A stretch of DNA of 64,000 nucleotides. It comes from JAIBAJ01 sp965284645. Its GTDB lineage: Bacteria > Bacteroidota > Bacteroidia > JAIBAJ01. Of the stretch, positions 44,416 to 52,165 are shown one piece after another. Position numbers and translations under genes: made by a program. A model generated the notes under the pieces. The model was given only the letters and a program-made list of their open reading frames with translations. It was not told the DNA's origin and made no database searches. The number at the start of each line of letters is the position of its first letter. Within the stretch, counting starts at the first letter, position 1. The stretch is taken from contig OZ260106.1 in NCBI GenBank assembly GCA_965284645.1, positions 310,001-374,000 on the forward strand, given 5' to 3'.

Positions 44416-45818
44416 AACCCCTCTTTTTTCTTGGTATCCACACTAATTTCGAACGGCATCACCCCGTGGTAATTTTCTTCAAAATAGTGGAGGTCGTTCA
44501 GCACTGGGTGATTTTGCGGAAGGTCGTCGACGATGTTTCCCGTTGTTTTAATCTTGGAAATGTAAAACCCGCCCAAGCCCACAAACAGGAAGGAAACAAT
44601 ATAAATTAGATTGCGGTGATAATGGATGATGTAGCTAATCCAATCAACAATTTTATTGGTGTACTTGCTTTCGAGGTGACTGGTATCCTTGTTGGAAGGA
44701 GCCGGCAGGTAGCTCAAAATAATAGGCATCAAGGTGATACTGTGCACATACAGAATCATAATAGCGATGGTACTGATTACCCCAAATTCCATTATTACCT
44801 GACTTTCGGTAAACGCAAAGGTTACAAAGCCGGCCGCAGTGGTGGCATTGGTTAAAAAGGTAGAATTTCCTACTTTACTTATCACCCGCATCAGGGCTTT
44901 TACTTTATTGCCATGCGAGCGAAATTCGAAGTGGTATTTGTTGAGGATAAATACGCAATTGGGGACGCCCAGCACAATCAACAGGGTGGGCACTATCGCC
45001 GTAAGAACCGAAATTTTATACCCAAAAAGCACATTGAGTCCCATGCACCAAACCACGCCAATACCAACAGTAAGCATGGAATAGAAAACCACACTGAAAG
45101 AGCGGAAGAAAAAGTACATGATCAAGGCAAGGGCCAAGGAGGCCAAGATCATAAACACCCGTAACTCGCGCTGAACCAGCACCGAAAGCACCGTTCGGAT
45201 GTAAGGCAAACCCGAATAATGGACTTCTATACCGGCTGATTTACTGTAGGCATCGCCGATTTCTTGAACCTTTTGGATAAATTCATTTCGGCCTTTGCTG
45301 TCCAGTAATTTGCGGTCCATGGTAACCGCCATCATATAGCTGTGGGTGGTGGGATTGTATAGAATATCGCGGTAAAAAGGCAAGGAAAAAATCTGGGCCT
45401 TCAAAGAGTCTAATTCTGCTTGGGAACGGGGACGGCGGTTAAGAATAGGTTTGAACTCGAATTTCTTGAGCGAGTCGTTGCGGTTGAGATTAAACACACT
45501 GGCAACACTCACCACACCTTCTACTCCTTTCAGTTCTTTGAGGGTTTGACTAAGGTCGTACCATTTCAAAAAATGATCCAGTTGAAACAGGTTTGAGTCC
45601 GTGACACCAATTACAAATACGTTTCCATCTTCCCCAAAAGTCTTTTTAAACTTGTCGTATTCGATATAAGTGGTATCGTCGGTTGGCAGCAGTTTGGCAA
45701 AATCGTACCTAATTTCATTTTTACTTGAAAGCCAACCAAACCAAGCCGTAATAGCCAAGGTAACCAGCAAAATTGCCAATCGTTGTCTAAGGAGAATTCT
45801 ACCGATAACTTGCCACAT
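44412..45818 (-). CDS. RND-family exporter, N-terminal half
   Basis: A 468-residue product with TM1, the first periplasmic domain, TM2-6 (with IVPTLLIVLGVPNCVFILNKYHFE), TM7 and the start of the second periplasmic domain, ending at KKKEGL. The next gene continues the homology directly. A tract of six A followed by GAGGGG sits at the junction (about 44419-44430 on this strand): one extra A, or a -1 shift, joins the halves as ...KKxGVMNPSVF. So the pair is either a recently frameshifted exporter, a sequencing error, or an unusual two-piece transporter. The substrate is unknown. Confidence 0.75.
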   Translation of the reverse strand: MWQVIGRILLRQRLAILLVTLAITAWFGWLSSKNEIRYDFAKLLPTDDTTYIEYDKFKKTFGEDGNVFVIGVTDSNLFQLDHFLKWYDLSQTLKELKGVEGVVSVASVFNLNRNDSLKKFEFKPILNRRPRSQAELDSLKAQIFSLPFYRDILYNPTTHSYMMAVTMDRKLLDSKGRNEFIQKVQEIGDAYSKSAGIEVHYSGLPYIRTVLSVLVQRELRVFMILASLALALIMYFFFRSFSVVFYSMLTVGIGVVWCMGLNVLFGYKISVLTAIVPTLLIVLGVPNCVFILNKYHFEFRSHGNKVKALMRVISKVGNSTFLTNATTAAGFVTFAFTESQVIMEFGVISTIAIMILYVHSITLMPIILSYLPAPSNKDTSHLESKYTNKIVDWISYIIHYHRNLIYIVSFLFVGLGGFYISKIKTTGNIVDDLPQNHPVLNDLHYFEENYHGVMPFEISVDTKKKEGL

Positions 45819-45925
45819 AGGTTTAAAACGGAGTGCGAAGGTAATGGATTTAATTGCAGTACAATAGCCTTCCGAGCTTGGATGCTACAAAGTTGAAAAA
45901 GTTTATTAGGGTGTATAAATCTATT

Positions 45926-46085
45926 GGGGCGTGCCGCTTTTGCCAAAACCTTTTGTGCCAGATTTCCAGATGGTGCTGGGCAAAAGCGTCGGGCTCTTCA
46001 CTGCAAGTCCTCGCCCATCCTCCGCTAAGCTTCGGCTGGGCTGTGGGCTTTCCGTTGCGATCCCTCACGCGGGGTGTAGTGCTGG
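45926..46085 (+). repeat. Family A dispersed repeat, copy 7 (divergent subtype)
   Basis: Begins GGGGCGTGCC. It has a perfect 10-bp hairpin CGCTTTTGCC (45935-45944) with GGCAAAAGCG (45979-45988), then GTCGGGCT...AAGTCCTCG. It faces copy 8 in opposite orientation, 58 bp away. Confidence 0.75.
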
Positions 46086-46143
46086 AATTAACCCTGATTA
46101 CTTTCAAATCGGATTGGTACAGTTTGTTTTTTAGCCAAAGCCA

Positions 46144-46298
46144 GGAGCGGGGTTTCGGGCAAGGATAGAGGCAGTCTAGCCCACAGGGATGCGGAGGCAC
46201 GGAGCAGACCGAGGACTAGCGCCGAAAGCCTGACCCGACGCCCTTGCAGACTGCTTAGATTCAGCACCACAGCTGTATTAGGCGGAGGGGGCCCGCCA
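46144..46298 (-). repeat. Family A dispersed repeat, copy 8
   Basis: Almost identical to copy 2 on the other strand; ends GGGGGCCCGCC at 46298. Copies 7 and 8 form a head-to-head pair spanning 45926-46298 in the gap between the RND exporter and DUF3127. Confidence 0.85.
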
Positions 46299-46311
46299 AA
46301 AAAAGGAATAA

Positions 46312-46342
46312 AAAAAAGCCGACACTTTTGGCATCGGCTTCG
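46312..46342 (-). terminator. Rho-independent terminator of the DUF3127 gene
   Basis: AAGCCGA and TCGGCTT pair around a short loop, followed on the minus strand by a long T run. It lies 20 bp past the stop at 46362. Confidence 0.8.
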
Positions 46343-46361
46343 GGTATTAAGAAAGGATTAA

Positions 46362-46778
46362 TTAGAAAGGTAAATCGTCGTCGGCAGGGGCCAAACTTGG
46401 GTTAAACGAATCGGCACCGTTGCTGGCGGGTTGAGCATAGGCCGAAGCAGCTGCAGGTTGAACTTGTGGCTGGGCATAGGAAGCACCAGGCGTTGCTGTA
46501 GCGCCCAAACGTTCGATTTTCCAGGCACGCAAATCGGTGTACCAGCGGTCGTTGTATTCGCGACTTTCCACATCGAAAGCCACCCGCACCTCGTCGCCCA
46601 CTTGGTAGGTTTTTACTTCATTGGCTTTATCGGTCCAAAAAAGCAAAGCCACCTTTTTGGGGTAGCGGTCGGTAGTTGTTTCAAGAATTACGGTAGATTT
46701 TACCCATGGTCCATTGGCACCTTGTCCAGTAGTTTCGCCGGCGAACTTGAAAATGCGGCCGATGATTTCGTTTGGCAT
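46362..46778 (-). CDS. DUF3127 protein with SSB-like C-terminal tip
   Basis: A 138-residue protein. Residues 1-88 are the conserved DUF3127 domain of Bacteroidetes (KSTVILETTTDRYPKKVALLFW, VGDEVRVAFDVESREYNDRWYTDLRAWKIE), probably an OB-fold. A Pro/Ala/Gln-rich linker then leads to a terminal DDDLPF, the form of the partner-docking tip of single-stranded-DNA-binding protein SSB. That suggests, by inference, a role with single-stranded DNA or with proteins that bind the SSB tip. A terminator follows; 127 bp separate it from pcm upstream. Confidence 0.8.
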   Translation of the reverse strand: MPNEIIGRIFKFAGETTGQGANGPWVKSTVILETTTDRYPKKVALLFWTDKANEVKTYQVGDEVRVAFDVESREYNDRWYTDLRAWKIERLGATATPGASYAQPQVQPAAASAYAQPASNGADSFNPSLAPADDDLPF

Positions 46779-46905
46779 TGTATTGATATTGAAAAGGTTT
46801 AAAAAATAAAACCAAGAAAACGGAAGAACATTTCCGTCCTTGACGAATACAAAATTAGGATGTTTGTTCGAAAAAATTTCAATTGTTCATAACTCTAAAC
46901 AAGCA

Positions 46906-47568
46906 CTAATGCGATTTCTCTTCCAGGAGGGGAACAAATTTAAAATCGCCATATTTATAGGTTTCCACCTTTCCTTGGGGGTCTTTAACCAGGCTAAGCA
47001 TTTCCTGTTTATCGCCTTCGCCCACCGGAATTACCATGATTCCGCCCGGCTTGAGTTGTTCCACCAAAGCCGGCGGAATAAAAGGAGCACCGGCCGTAAC
47101 GATAATTTTATCGAAAGGCGCGTAGGTAGGCAGACCTTGGTACCCGTCGCCGTAAAACAATTTAGCTTGAAAACCCATGGCAGGCAAGGCCACTTTGGTG
47201 CGGTCGTACAAGGCTTTTTGTCGCTCCACCGAAAACACCTTGGCGCCCAGTTCGCACAGAATGGCGGTTTGGTAGCCGCTGCCTGTTCCGATTTCAAGCA
47301 CCTTTTCGCCCTTTTCCACCATGAGCAATTGGCTTTGGAAACCTACAGTAGAAGGGTGTGAAATGGTTTGTCCGGCCCCGATTTTAAAAGCCATATCGGT
47401 ATAAGCCTTGTCGTAAAAGGCCGAATCAAGAAACCAGTGGCGAGGCACCTTTTCAATCGCTTTCAAAACCAAGGGATCAACGATGCCCTTTTCTTTCAGT
47501 TGCAGACAAAGCTGCCTTCTTCTTCCTTGGTCTTTAAGGTGATCGACGTATCCGTTCATGACGGGCAA
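46906..47568 (-). CDS. pcm: Protein-L-isoaspartate O-methyltransferase
   Basis: A 220-residue SAM-dependent enzyme that repairs isoaspartyl residues. AGQTISHPSTVGFQ (about residue 66) is the substrate loop, and VLEIGTGSGYQTAIL (about 94) and GAKVFSVERQ bind SAM. The C-terminal extension PVGEGDKQEMLSLVKD is normal. Single gene with divergent neighbour DUF2851. Confidence 0.92.
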   Translation of the reverse strand: MPVMNGYVDHLKDQGRRRQLCLQLKEKGIVDPLVLKAIEKVPRHWFLDSAFYDKAYTDMAFKIGAGQTISHPSTVGFQSQLLMVEKGEKVLEIGTGSGYQTAILCELGAKVFSVERQKALYDRTKVALPAMGFQAKLFYGDGYQGLPTYAPFDKIIVTAGAPFIPPALVEQLKPGGIMVIPVGEGDKQEMLSLVKDPQGKVETYKYGDFKFVPLLEEKSH

Positions 47569-47639
47569 AAATAACCTACAAATTCAAGCTTCCTTGCATT
47601 CTGAAAAACTAAATTTTTCAAATTTTTACGAATTATTTA

Positions 47640-47647
47640 TACATTTG
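47640..47647 (+). promoter_or_regulatory. Probable -7 box TACATTTG
   Basis: Exact TAnnTTTG match 34 bp upstream of the ATG at 47682. Confidence 0.45.
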
Positions 47648-47681
47648 TAATCGAAATATAAATTATTAATTCCTTTCTTTT

Positions 47682-48971
47682 ATGACCGAACGATTCCTTT
47701 TTTATCTCTGGCAATTTCGTCTATTCAACCTAGAAAACCTCAAAACAAGCACCGGCGAAGAGCTCAGCATTATCAAGCCTGGCGAGTTAAACAGCCATGC
47801 CGGCCCCGACTTCCGAAATGGATTGATTAAGCTAGGACAAACCACCTGGGCAGGCAACATCGAAATCCATATCAATGCCAGCGACTGGAACTTACACCAG
47901 CATACAGGTGACGAAAATTACGACAATATTATCTTACATGTCGTACTCGACAACGACCGAATCATACTCCGCAAAAACGGAGAACCCATACCGACCTTGG
48001 AGCTTAAAAACAGAGTAGACTGGAAAATATGGGAAAACTATCGGCAATTGCTGCAATCCAGACAATGGATACCTTGTTCCAATGACTTTGTCCAGGCCGA
48101 ACCCCTGGTGTTGAAAATGTGGGTGCAACGGTTGGCTATAAACCGCATAGAACGTAAAGCCGGAGAGATAGAAACCTACCTTAACCTCACCAAAAACAAC
48201 CTCGACGAATCCTTCTATTTCCTATTGGCCAAGAATTTCGGGTTCTTTGTTAATTCCCTTCCCTTTGAAATGTTGGCCAAATCCATCCCACTCAGCATCA
48301 TCGGCAAACACCGTTCCACCCTCTTCCAAATCGAAGCCTTGCTGTTTGGACAGGCCGGATTGCTAGAAGAACAGTTGCAAGACACCTATTACAATTCTCT
48401 GCAAAAAGAGTACGCCTTCTTGCAAAACAAATTCAAGCTTCAAGCCATGCCCGGTCACCTATGGAAATTCCTAAGACTAAGGCCTAGCAACTTTCCTACC
48501 CTGCGAATAGCCCAATTTGCGGCCTTGCTGCACCAAAACGACCGGATACTATCCCAACTAGCTGAAGCAAGTTCCATACAAACAATCGAAAGTATCTTCC
48601 AAATCCAGCCATCAGATTATTGGCTGACCCATTATCGCTTTGGGAAAGAAGCCCAAACCAAGTCCAAACACCTAGGTGAAACAGCCATTCAAAGTATACT
48701 GATCAATTCGGTAGTCCCAATGCTATTTGAGTTAAATAAAAAGCAGTTGGGACAGCAGTTGCAGGAAAAGGCCATTCAATTTTTGGAAGAGACAAAGGCA
48801 GAAGACAATTCATTGACAAGAGGATATGAAACCATAGGATTTAAGGCCGAGAATGCCTTGCAAAGTCAGGGATTGATTGAGCTGAAACACAACTTTTGCG
48901 AAAGGCGAAAATGCCTGGAATGCAGCATCGGGAATCACTTATTGGTGAAAGGAAGGGTGGCCCAAGTTTAA
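47682..48971 (+). CDS. DUF2851 family protein
   Basis: A 429-residue protein of a Bacteroidetes family of unknown function. The N-terminal hallmark GELNSHAGPDFRNGLIKL...WAGNIEIHINASDW (about residues 34-66) and NIILHVVLDND are plain, and the C-terminal CERRKCLECSIGN contains a Cys cluster. These features suggest a nuclease- or hydrolase-like core, but no activity is established. Its stop codon lies inside the left palindrome of the RAYT module. Confidence 0.88.
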   Translation: MTERFLFYLWQFRLFNLENLKTSTGEELSIIKPGELNSHAGPDFRNGLIKLGQTTWAGNIEIHINASDWNLHQHTGDENYDNIILHVVLDNDRIILRKNGEPIPTLELKNRVDWKIWENYRQLLQSRQWIPCSNDFVQAEPLVLKMWVQRLAINRIERKAGEIETYLNLTKNNLDESFYFLLAKNFGFFVNSLPFEMLAKSIPLSIIGKHRSTLFQIEALLFGQAGLLEEQLQDTYYNSLQKEYAFLQNKFKLQAMPGHLWKFLRLRPSNFPTLRIAQFAALLHQNDRILSQLAEASSIQTIESIFQIQPSDYWLTHYRFGKEAQTKSKHLGETAIQSILINSVVPMLFELNKKQLGQQLQEKAIQFLEETKAEDNSLTRGYETIGFKAENALQSQGLIELKHNFCERRKCLECSIGNHLLVKGRVAQV

Positions 48972-48981
48972 AACTTGGGCC
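48959..48981. repeat. Left outer palindrome of the RAYT module
   Basis: Perfect inverted repeat GGCCCAAGTTT/AAACTTGGGCC with a single central A, overlapping the stop codon of DUF2851. Its core CAAGTT/AACTTG is shared with the right outer palindrome. Confidence 0.85.
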
Positions 48982-48992
48982 TTTGGGGATTA

Positions 48993-49005
48993 AAGTCTTA
49001 GACTT
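48993..49005. repeat. Left inner palindrome of the RAYT module
   Basis: AAGTCT/AGACTT around one T, 11 bp from the outer palindrome; its core AGTCT/AGACT recurs at 49992-50008. Confidence 0.75.
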
Positions 49006-49027
49006 GAATAATTGAAACCATAATAAA

Positions 49028-49630
49028 ATGAACCATCGATATAAAATCAAAAATAACAATCCGCTTTACATAACCTTTACGGTCACTGGTTGGATTGATG
49101 TATTCACACAAAAAGAACATATTAATATGCTTTTGGAATCTATTGAGTACTGCCAAACCAATAAGGGGCTTAAGCTTTATGCTTGGTGCCTTTTGCCAAG
49201 CCGACTCCATATGATAGTAGATGTAGCTGAACCTTTTCAACTTTGGGAAATTGTCAGGGACCTTAAGAAATTTACAGCAAAAAAATTGGAATCTACCTTG
49301 CAGGAAGAAACAGAAACGAAAAGAGAATGGCTTCTAGACAAACTCTCCTTCTATGGCAGGTACAATATTAATAACCAGTACTTTAAACTATGGCAAGAAG
49401 GCTATCGACCGATTGAACTGTATAGTCAAAAATTCTTCTTTCAAAAGCTGGACTTTATCCATTCTATTCCTGTAAAAGAACTAATTGTGACAAATCCCTG
49501 GGATTACAACCTGAGTAGTGCCAAAAACTATGCAGGGATGGCTGGGCTTTTGCAAGTTCAAATAATTGATCGCGACAATTTGGATAATACTCCGACTTAC
49601 GTGAACAATCCGAACGAGGATGAAACTTGA
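49028..49630 (+). CDS. REP-associated tyrosine transposase-like protein (RAYT / Y1_Tnp)
   Basis: A 200-residue single-copy relative of IS200/IS605 transposases. YITFTVTGWIDVF opens the Y1 fold. The metal-binding HUH motif, normally NHxH or SHxH, reads PSRLHMI (about residues 59-65): the first His is replaced by Arg. The candidate nucleophile region is YRPIELYSQKFFFQKLDFIHSIPV, and the family end motif NPWDYNLSSAKNY is present. Paired palindromes in mirror order lie on both sides, as for REPtrons. The altered HUH suggests loss of, or change in, cleavage activity. Confidence 0.8.
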   Translation: MNHRYKIKNNNPLYITFTVTGWIDVFTQKEHINMLLESIEYCQTNKGLKLYAWCLLPSRLHMIVDVAEPFQLWEIVRDLKKFTAKKLESTLQEETETKREWLLDKLSFYGRYNINNQYFKLWQEGYRPIELYSQKFFFQKLDFIHSIPVKELIVTNPWDYNLSSAKNYAGMAGLLQVQIIDRDNLDNTPTYVNNPNEDET

Positions 49631-49800
49631 AATACTATTTGAAAAGACATAAATTTACCGCATATAGTAAAGTTTGAAAGTGGATTCGGGCTGCACCAAA
49701 GGCAAAGCAAGTAAGTGCTTTCCCCAATTTCGATTTACCCGAAGAAACTATCACTTATCTCGATATTTGGGCCAAATCTTTCCAAGAGTTATTGTTTTAA
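49627..49800 (+). pseudogene. Small degenerate ORF after the RAYT gene
   Basis: A frame beginning with a TTG that overlaps the RAYT stop reads 16 codons, a TGA at 49675-49677, then 40 more codons in the same frame (KWIRAAPKAKQVSAFPNFDL...) to a TAA. The second part looks protein-like, so this may be a broken small gene. I do not recognise it. Confidence 0.3.
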
Positions 49801-49816
49801 ACCTTGCCGCGATTAC

Positions 49817-49985
49817 GAACTAATCAAATTAATAAAGAGGAGATTTAATTATCCGAACTTTCTGATTTTGTTGAGTTCACCCCTACCAAAGAAATTTCGG
49901 TACAGCAGCCGTTTTCGATTTGGCCAAACAATTTGATTTACAACTGGTTAATCGATTATCCATTACTAATTCGTAATCTGGGTCT
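49817..49985 (+). repeat. Family B dispersed repeat, copy 6 (inside the RAYT module)
   Basis: Lies between the RAYT gene and its right palindromes. It shares CAACTGGTTAATCG and CGTAATCTGGG with copy 1. An extra hairpin TACCAAA/TTCGGTA (loop GAAAT) corresponds to TCCCGAA/TTCGGGA in copy 7, one pair having changed on both sides. Confidence 0.85.
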
Positions 49986-49991
49986 ATAACA

Positions 49992-50008
49992 GCCAGTCTA
50001 AGACTGGC
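49992..50008. repeat. Right inner palindrome of the RAYT module
   Basis: GCCAGTCT/AGACTGGC around one A. Confidence 0.8.
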
Positions 50009-50016
50009 AAAACCCA

Positions 50017-50041
50017 AATGACAAGTTAAAAACTTGTCATT
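50017..50041. repeat. Right outer palindrome of the RAYT module
   Basis: AATGACAAGTT/AACTTGTCATT around AAA, overlapping the stop codon of the CPBP gene, in the same way that the left outer palindrome overlaps DUF2851. Confidence 0.85.
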
Positions 50042-50957
50042 CCATATACCTACCCCTTTTTATATACAAATGCCTTAAAAAAAACACACTCAAAACCAAT
50101 GAAAGTATTACCGCTTTCAATCCATCACCGCTGCCTATTTTCTCTACCGACTGGTCTACAACCTTATGCTGAATCAAATAATAAAGTATTACAGCAAAAG
50201 AATTGTTAACCGTATGAACCAAAACCGGCACCCAAATGCTGCCACTCCACAACAGCATGTATCCTAAGCCTACTCCTAAAACAAAACGAGGGAAAAAGCC
50301 ATAAAACTGCATATGCAACGCGCTAAATAAAAAGGCCGTTAGAAAAATAGCCGCATGTCGATTGCCCAATTGCTTCTCAAACAAAGGCTGCAAGGTGCCT
50401 CGAAACAAAAACTCCTCACCTAGTCCAGCCAATATCCCAATCATAAATACGGTAATCAACAGATCTCCAATTCCTTCCATCTGCAAAAACATCTCTATCA
50501 CCTTCCCGTTTTTTTCCTCTGAATCCTTCATCCATTGCTCAAAACCAAAAGCATCCGGAAAATCCAATGAAGCATTCCACTCCGACATGAAATTGATGAT
50601 TGGCTGCATTGACAGAATAATCATAACACCTAAAGCCAGTTCAATCCATTTGGGTTTGGACAAGGCTCCTTTTACTTCCAATGCATTCCCGGTCGTTAAT
50701 TGGGCAAAAAACAAGGAGGGAAGCACAAATCCACCAAGGGCTTGCGAAATTTGAAGAATGCGCAAAGCAGGCTTAGCCATCGGATTGGTAAGGTCCGACA
50801 TCAAAACAGAAATATCCAACACGGCTATACCATAGACAAATTTTATTAGCATCAGCCCAATAAAACTCGATACGGAAAGGGAACAGAAACAAAGGATTAA
50901 GAAGGCCAAAAGCTGTAACCAAACAGATTTATTGGCTAAAGGTGGTGTTTGTTCCAT
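50037..50957 (-). CDS. CPBP-family intramembrane protease
   Basis: A 306-residue polytopic protein with about eight hydrophobic helices. The glutamic-protease motif GLGEEFLFRGTLQP (EExxxR) is near residue 180, followed by FSALHMQF and HTVNNSFAV, which hold the second and third active-site residues of the Rce1/CPBP family. The natural substrate is unknown. It is the last gene of a minus-strand run and starts 2 bp after the outer-membrane protein. Confidence 0.87.
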   Translation of the reverse strand: MEQTPPLANKSVWLQLLAFLILCFCSLSVSSFIGLMLIKFVYGIAVLDISVLMSDLTNPMAKPALRILQISQALGGFVLPSLFFAQLTTGNALEVKGALSKPKWIELALGVMIILSMQPIINFMSEWNASLDFPDAFGFEQWMKDSEEKNGKVIEMFLQMEGIGDLLITVFMIGILAGLGEEFLFRGTLQPLFEKQLGNRHAAIFLTAFLFSALHMQFYGFFPRFVLGVGLGYMLLWSGSIWVPVLVHTVNNSFAVILYYLIQHKVVDQSVEKIGSGDGLKAVILSLVLSVFFLRHLYIKRGRYME

Positions 50958-50959
50958 AG

Positions 50960-51676
50960 TTAAAATGCAAGTCCAAAATTAGCACCAAAGTTTAGTTTAA
51001 ATGGCATGGAATAATAGCCATAGGCTTCATAAACCTCGTTCATCCTTGCCTTTCCTGATGCATCAATATAATACCAGTCGTTCTTTTTATAACCTAAACC
51101 CGCATACAAATCGAAACAAACCCGACCAGCTATAAATTGATAGCCAAACAATAAATTCACATTCCAATGAGTAACCGAAATAGCATCAACACTAGCTGTA
51201 TTTTTAGGCTTAATCGTATAGTTCAAATAGGAAAAATGAGGACCAACCCATAAGCCTCTTGGGGCCCTAATTCTAGCAATAGGATAATACCGCAAACCTA
51301 CCTGAAACCTAAAACCGTTTAAAGCAAGCTTGGGTGATCCATTTAGTTTGTTCGAATCCACATTCTCTATCATTCGAAGCATAACCCCTTTAAACAAATA
51401 AGAACCACTCAGCATAAGGGTGAGCTGCTTGTATAGAACCGTTTCGTTCATATACCTCAGTTCCGAATTGAAGGGCGTATTTCCTACCAACAAGGTAAAA
51501 GGATTGGTTTTATGCACCATCCTAAATTGACGAACCTCCTTTCCGAGATCGTAACTTTGTATATGTGAATTCGCATCAATTCCTTCTTGCTGAGGGAAAT
51601 AGTCAGGAATGGTATCTTGGGCCTGTAATCCTATTCCATACAAAAGAAAAAATAGAAGCAAAAAGTGCTTTACCAT
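50960..51676 (-). CDS. Predicted outer-membrane beta-barrel protein
   Basis: About 238 residues. The ATG at 51676 gives a signal peptide (MVKHFLLLFFLLYGIGLQAQ); the upstream in-frame codon is TTG. The mature part has amphipathic strands with many aromatic residues (RFQVGLRYYPIARIRAPRGLWVGPHFSYLNY) and ends in Phe (NFGANFGLAF), the usual signature of an outer-membrane barrel. It resembles DUF3575-type barrels, without certainty. Confidence 0.72.
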   Translation of the reverse strand: MVKHFLLLFFLLYGIGLQAQDTIPDYFPQQEGIDANSHIQSYDLGKEVRQFRMVHKTNPFTLLVGNTPFNSELRYMNETVLYKQLTLMLSGSYLFKGVMLRMIENVDSNKLNGSPKLALNGFRFQVGLRYYPIARIRAPRGLWVGPHFSYLNYTIKPKNTASVDAISVTHWNVNLLFGYQFIAGRVCFDLYAGLGYKKNDWYYIDASGKARMNEVYEAYGYYSMPFKLNFGANFGLAF

Positions 51677-51729
51677 GTTTGACAAAGTTAAGTCAGAATT
51701 TGGAGATACACACCCCAAGTCTTTAATGG

Positions 51730-52161
51730 TTAAAACTGAACACCTTCAAACCCCTCGATTATTTCTTTGTAGCGTTGTGGAACTGGAATGGAGGTATGGT
51801 TTCTGAAACTCATAGTCACTTGCACTGTTAACCCCGTGGCCACCACCTCTTGCTTCCCCTCCTTGTCGGTGCGGATAAACACATAATCCATGTCAAAACT
51901 TTTGGTTCCAAATCGGCAGGTCCGAACATGCAAATCAATGGTATCGGTAAGGAAAATAGGTTTCCTGAAATTAACTTCTGCCTTCGCCAAAATAAACCCT
52001 TCTTCATTCCAATCAATGGATTGTCCAAAAAGGTCGTCAAAGTACTTTATCCGGGCTACCTCCATATAACTTAGGTATTTGGCATTGTTGATATGGCCCA
52101 ATGCATCGGTGTCGCCAAAACGGATCTGTACACGAATTTTACATTTATAATTCTCAGTCAT
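51730..52161 (-). CDS. Acyl-CoA thioesterase of the hotdog (4HBT/YbgC) family
   Basis: A 143-residue hotdog-fold protein. VQIRFGDTDALGHINNAKYLSYMEVARI (about residues 9-36) holds the catalytic Asp of the YbgC-type active site. It would cleave acyl-CoA or acyl-ACP thioesters. It starts 4 bp after hemJ in the same run. Confidence 0.88.
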   Translation of the reverse strand: MTENYKCKIRVQIRFGDTDALGHINNAKYLSYMEVARIKYFDDLFGQSIDWNEEGFILAKAEVNFRKPIFLTDTIDLHVRTCRFGTKSFDMDYVFIRTDKEGKQEVVATGLTVQVTMSFRNHTSIPVPQRYKEIIEGFEGVQF

Positions 52162-52165
52162 AATT

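Noticed and set aside
44412..44435. Programmed -1 frameshift in the RND gene
   Set aside because: The run is G-AAA-AAA-GAG in frame, not the A-AAA-AAG type, and there is no clear downstream stem-loop. An indel or sequencing error is simpler.
45926..46298. Paired family A copies 7 and 8 as an insertion sequence with a transposase
   Set aside because: There is no room for or trace of a transposase in the 373-bp segment; it is at most non-autonomous.
49675..49677. TGA read as Trp (recoding) in the small ORF after the RAYT gene
   Set aside because: TGG encodes Trp and TGA acts as a normal stop in clear genes of the window, for example the HprK-related kinase and the first glycosyltransferase.
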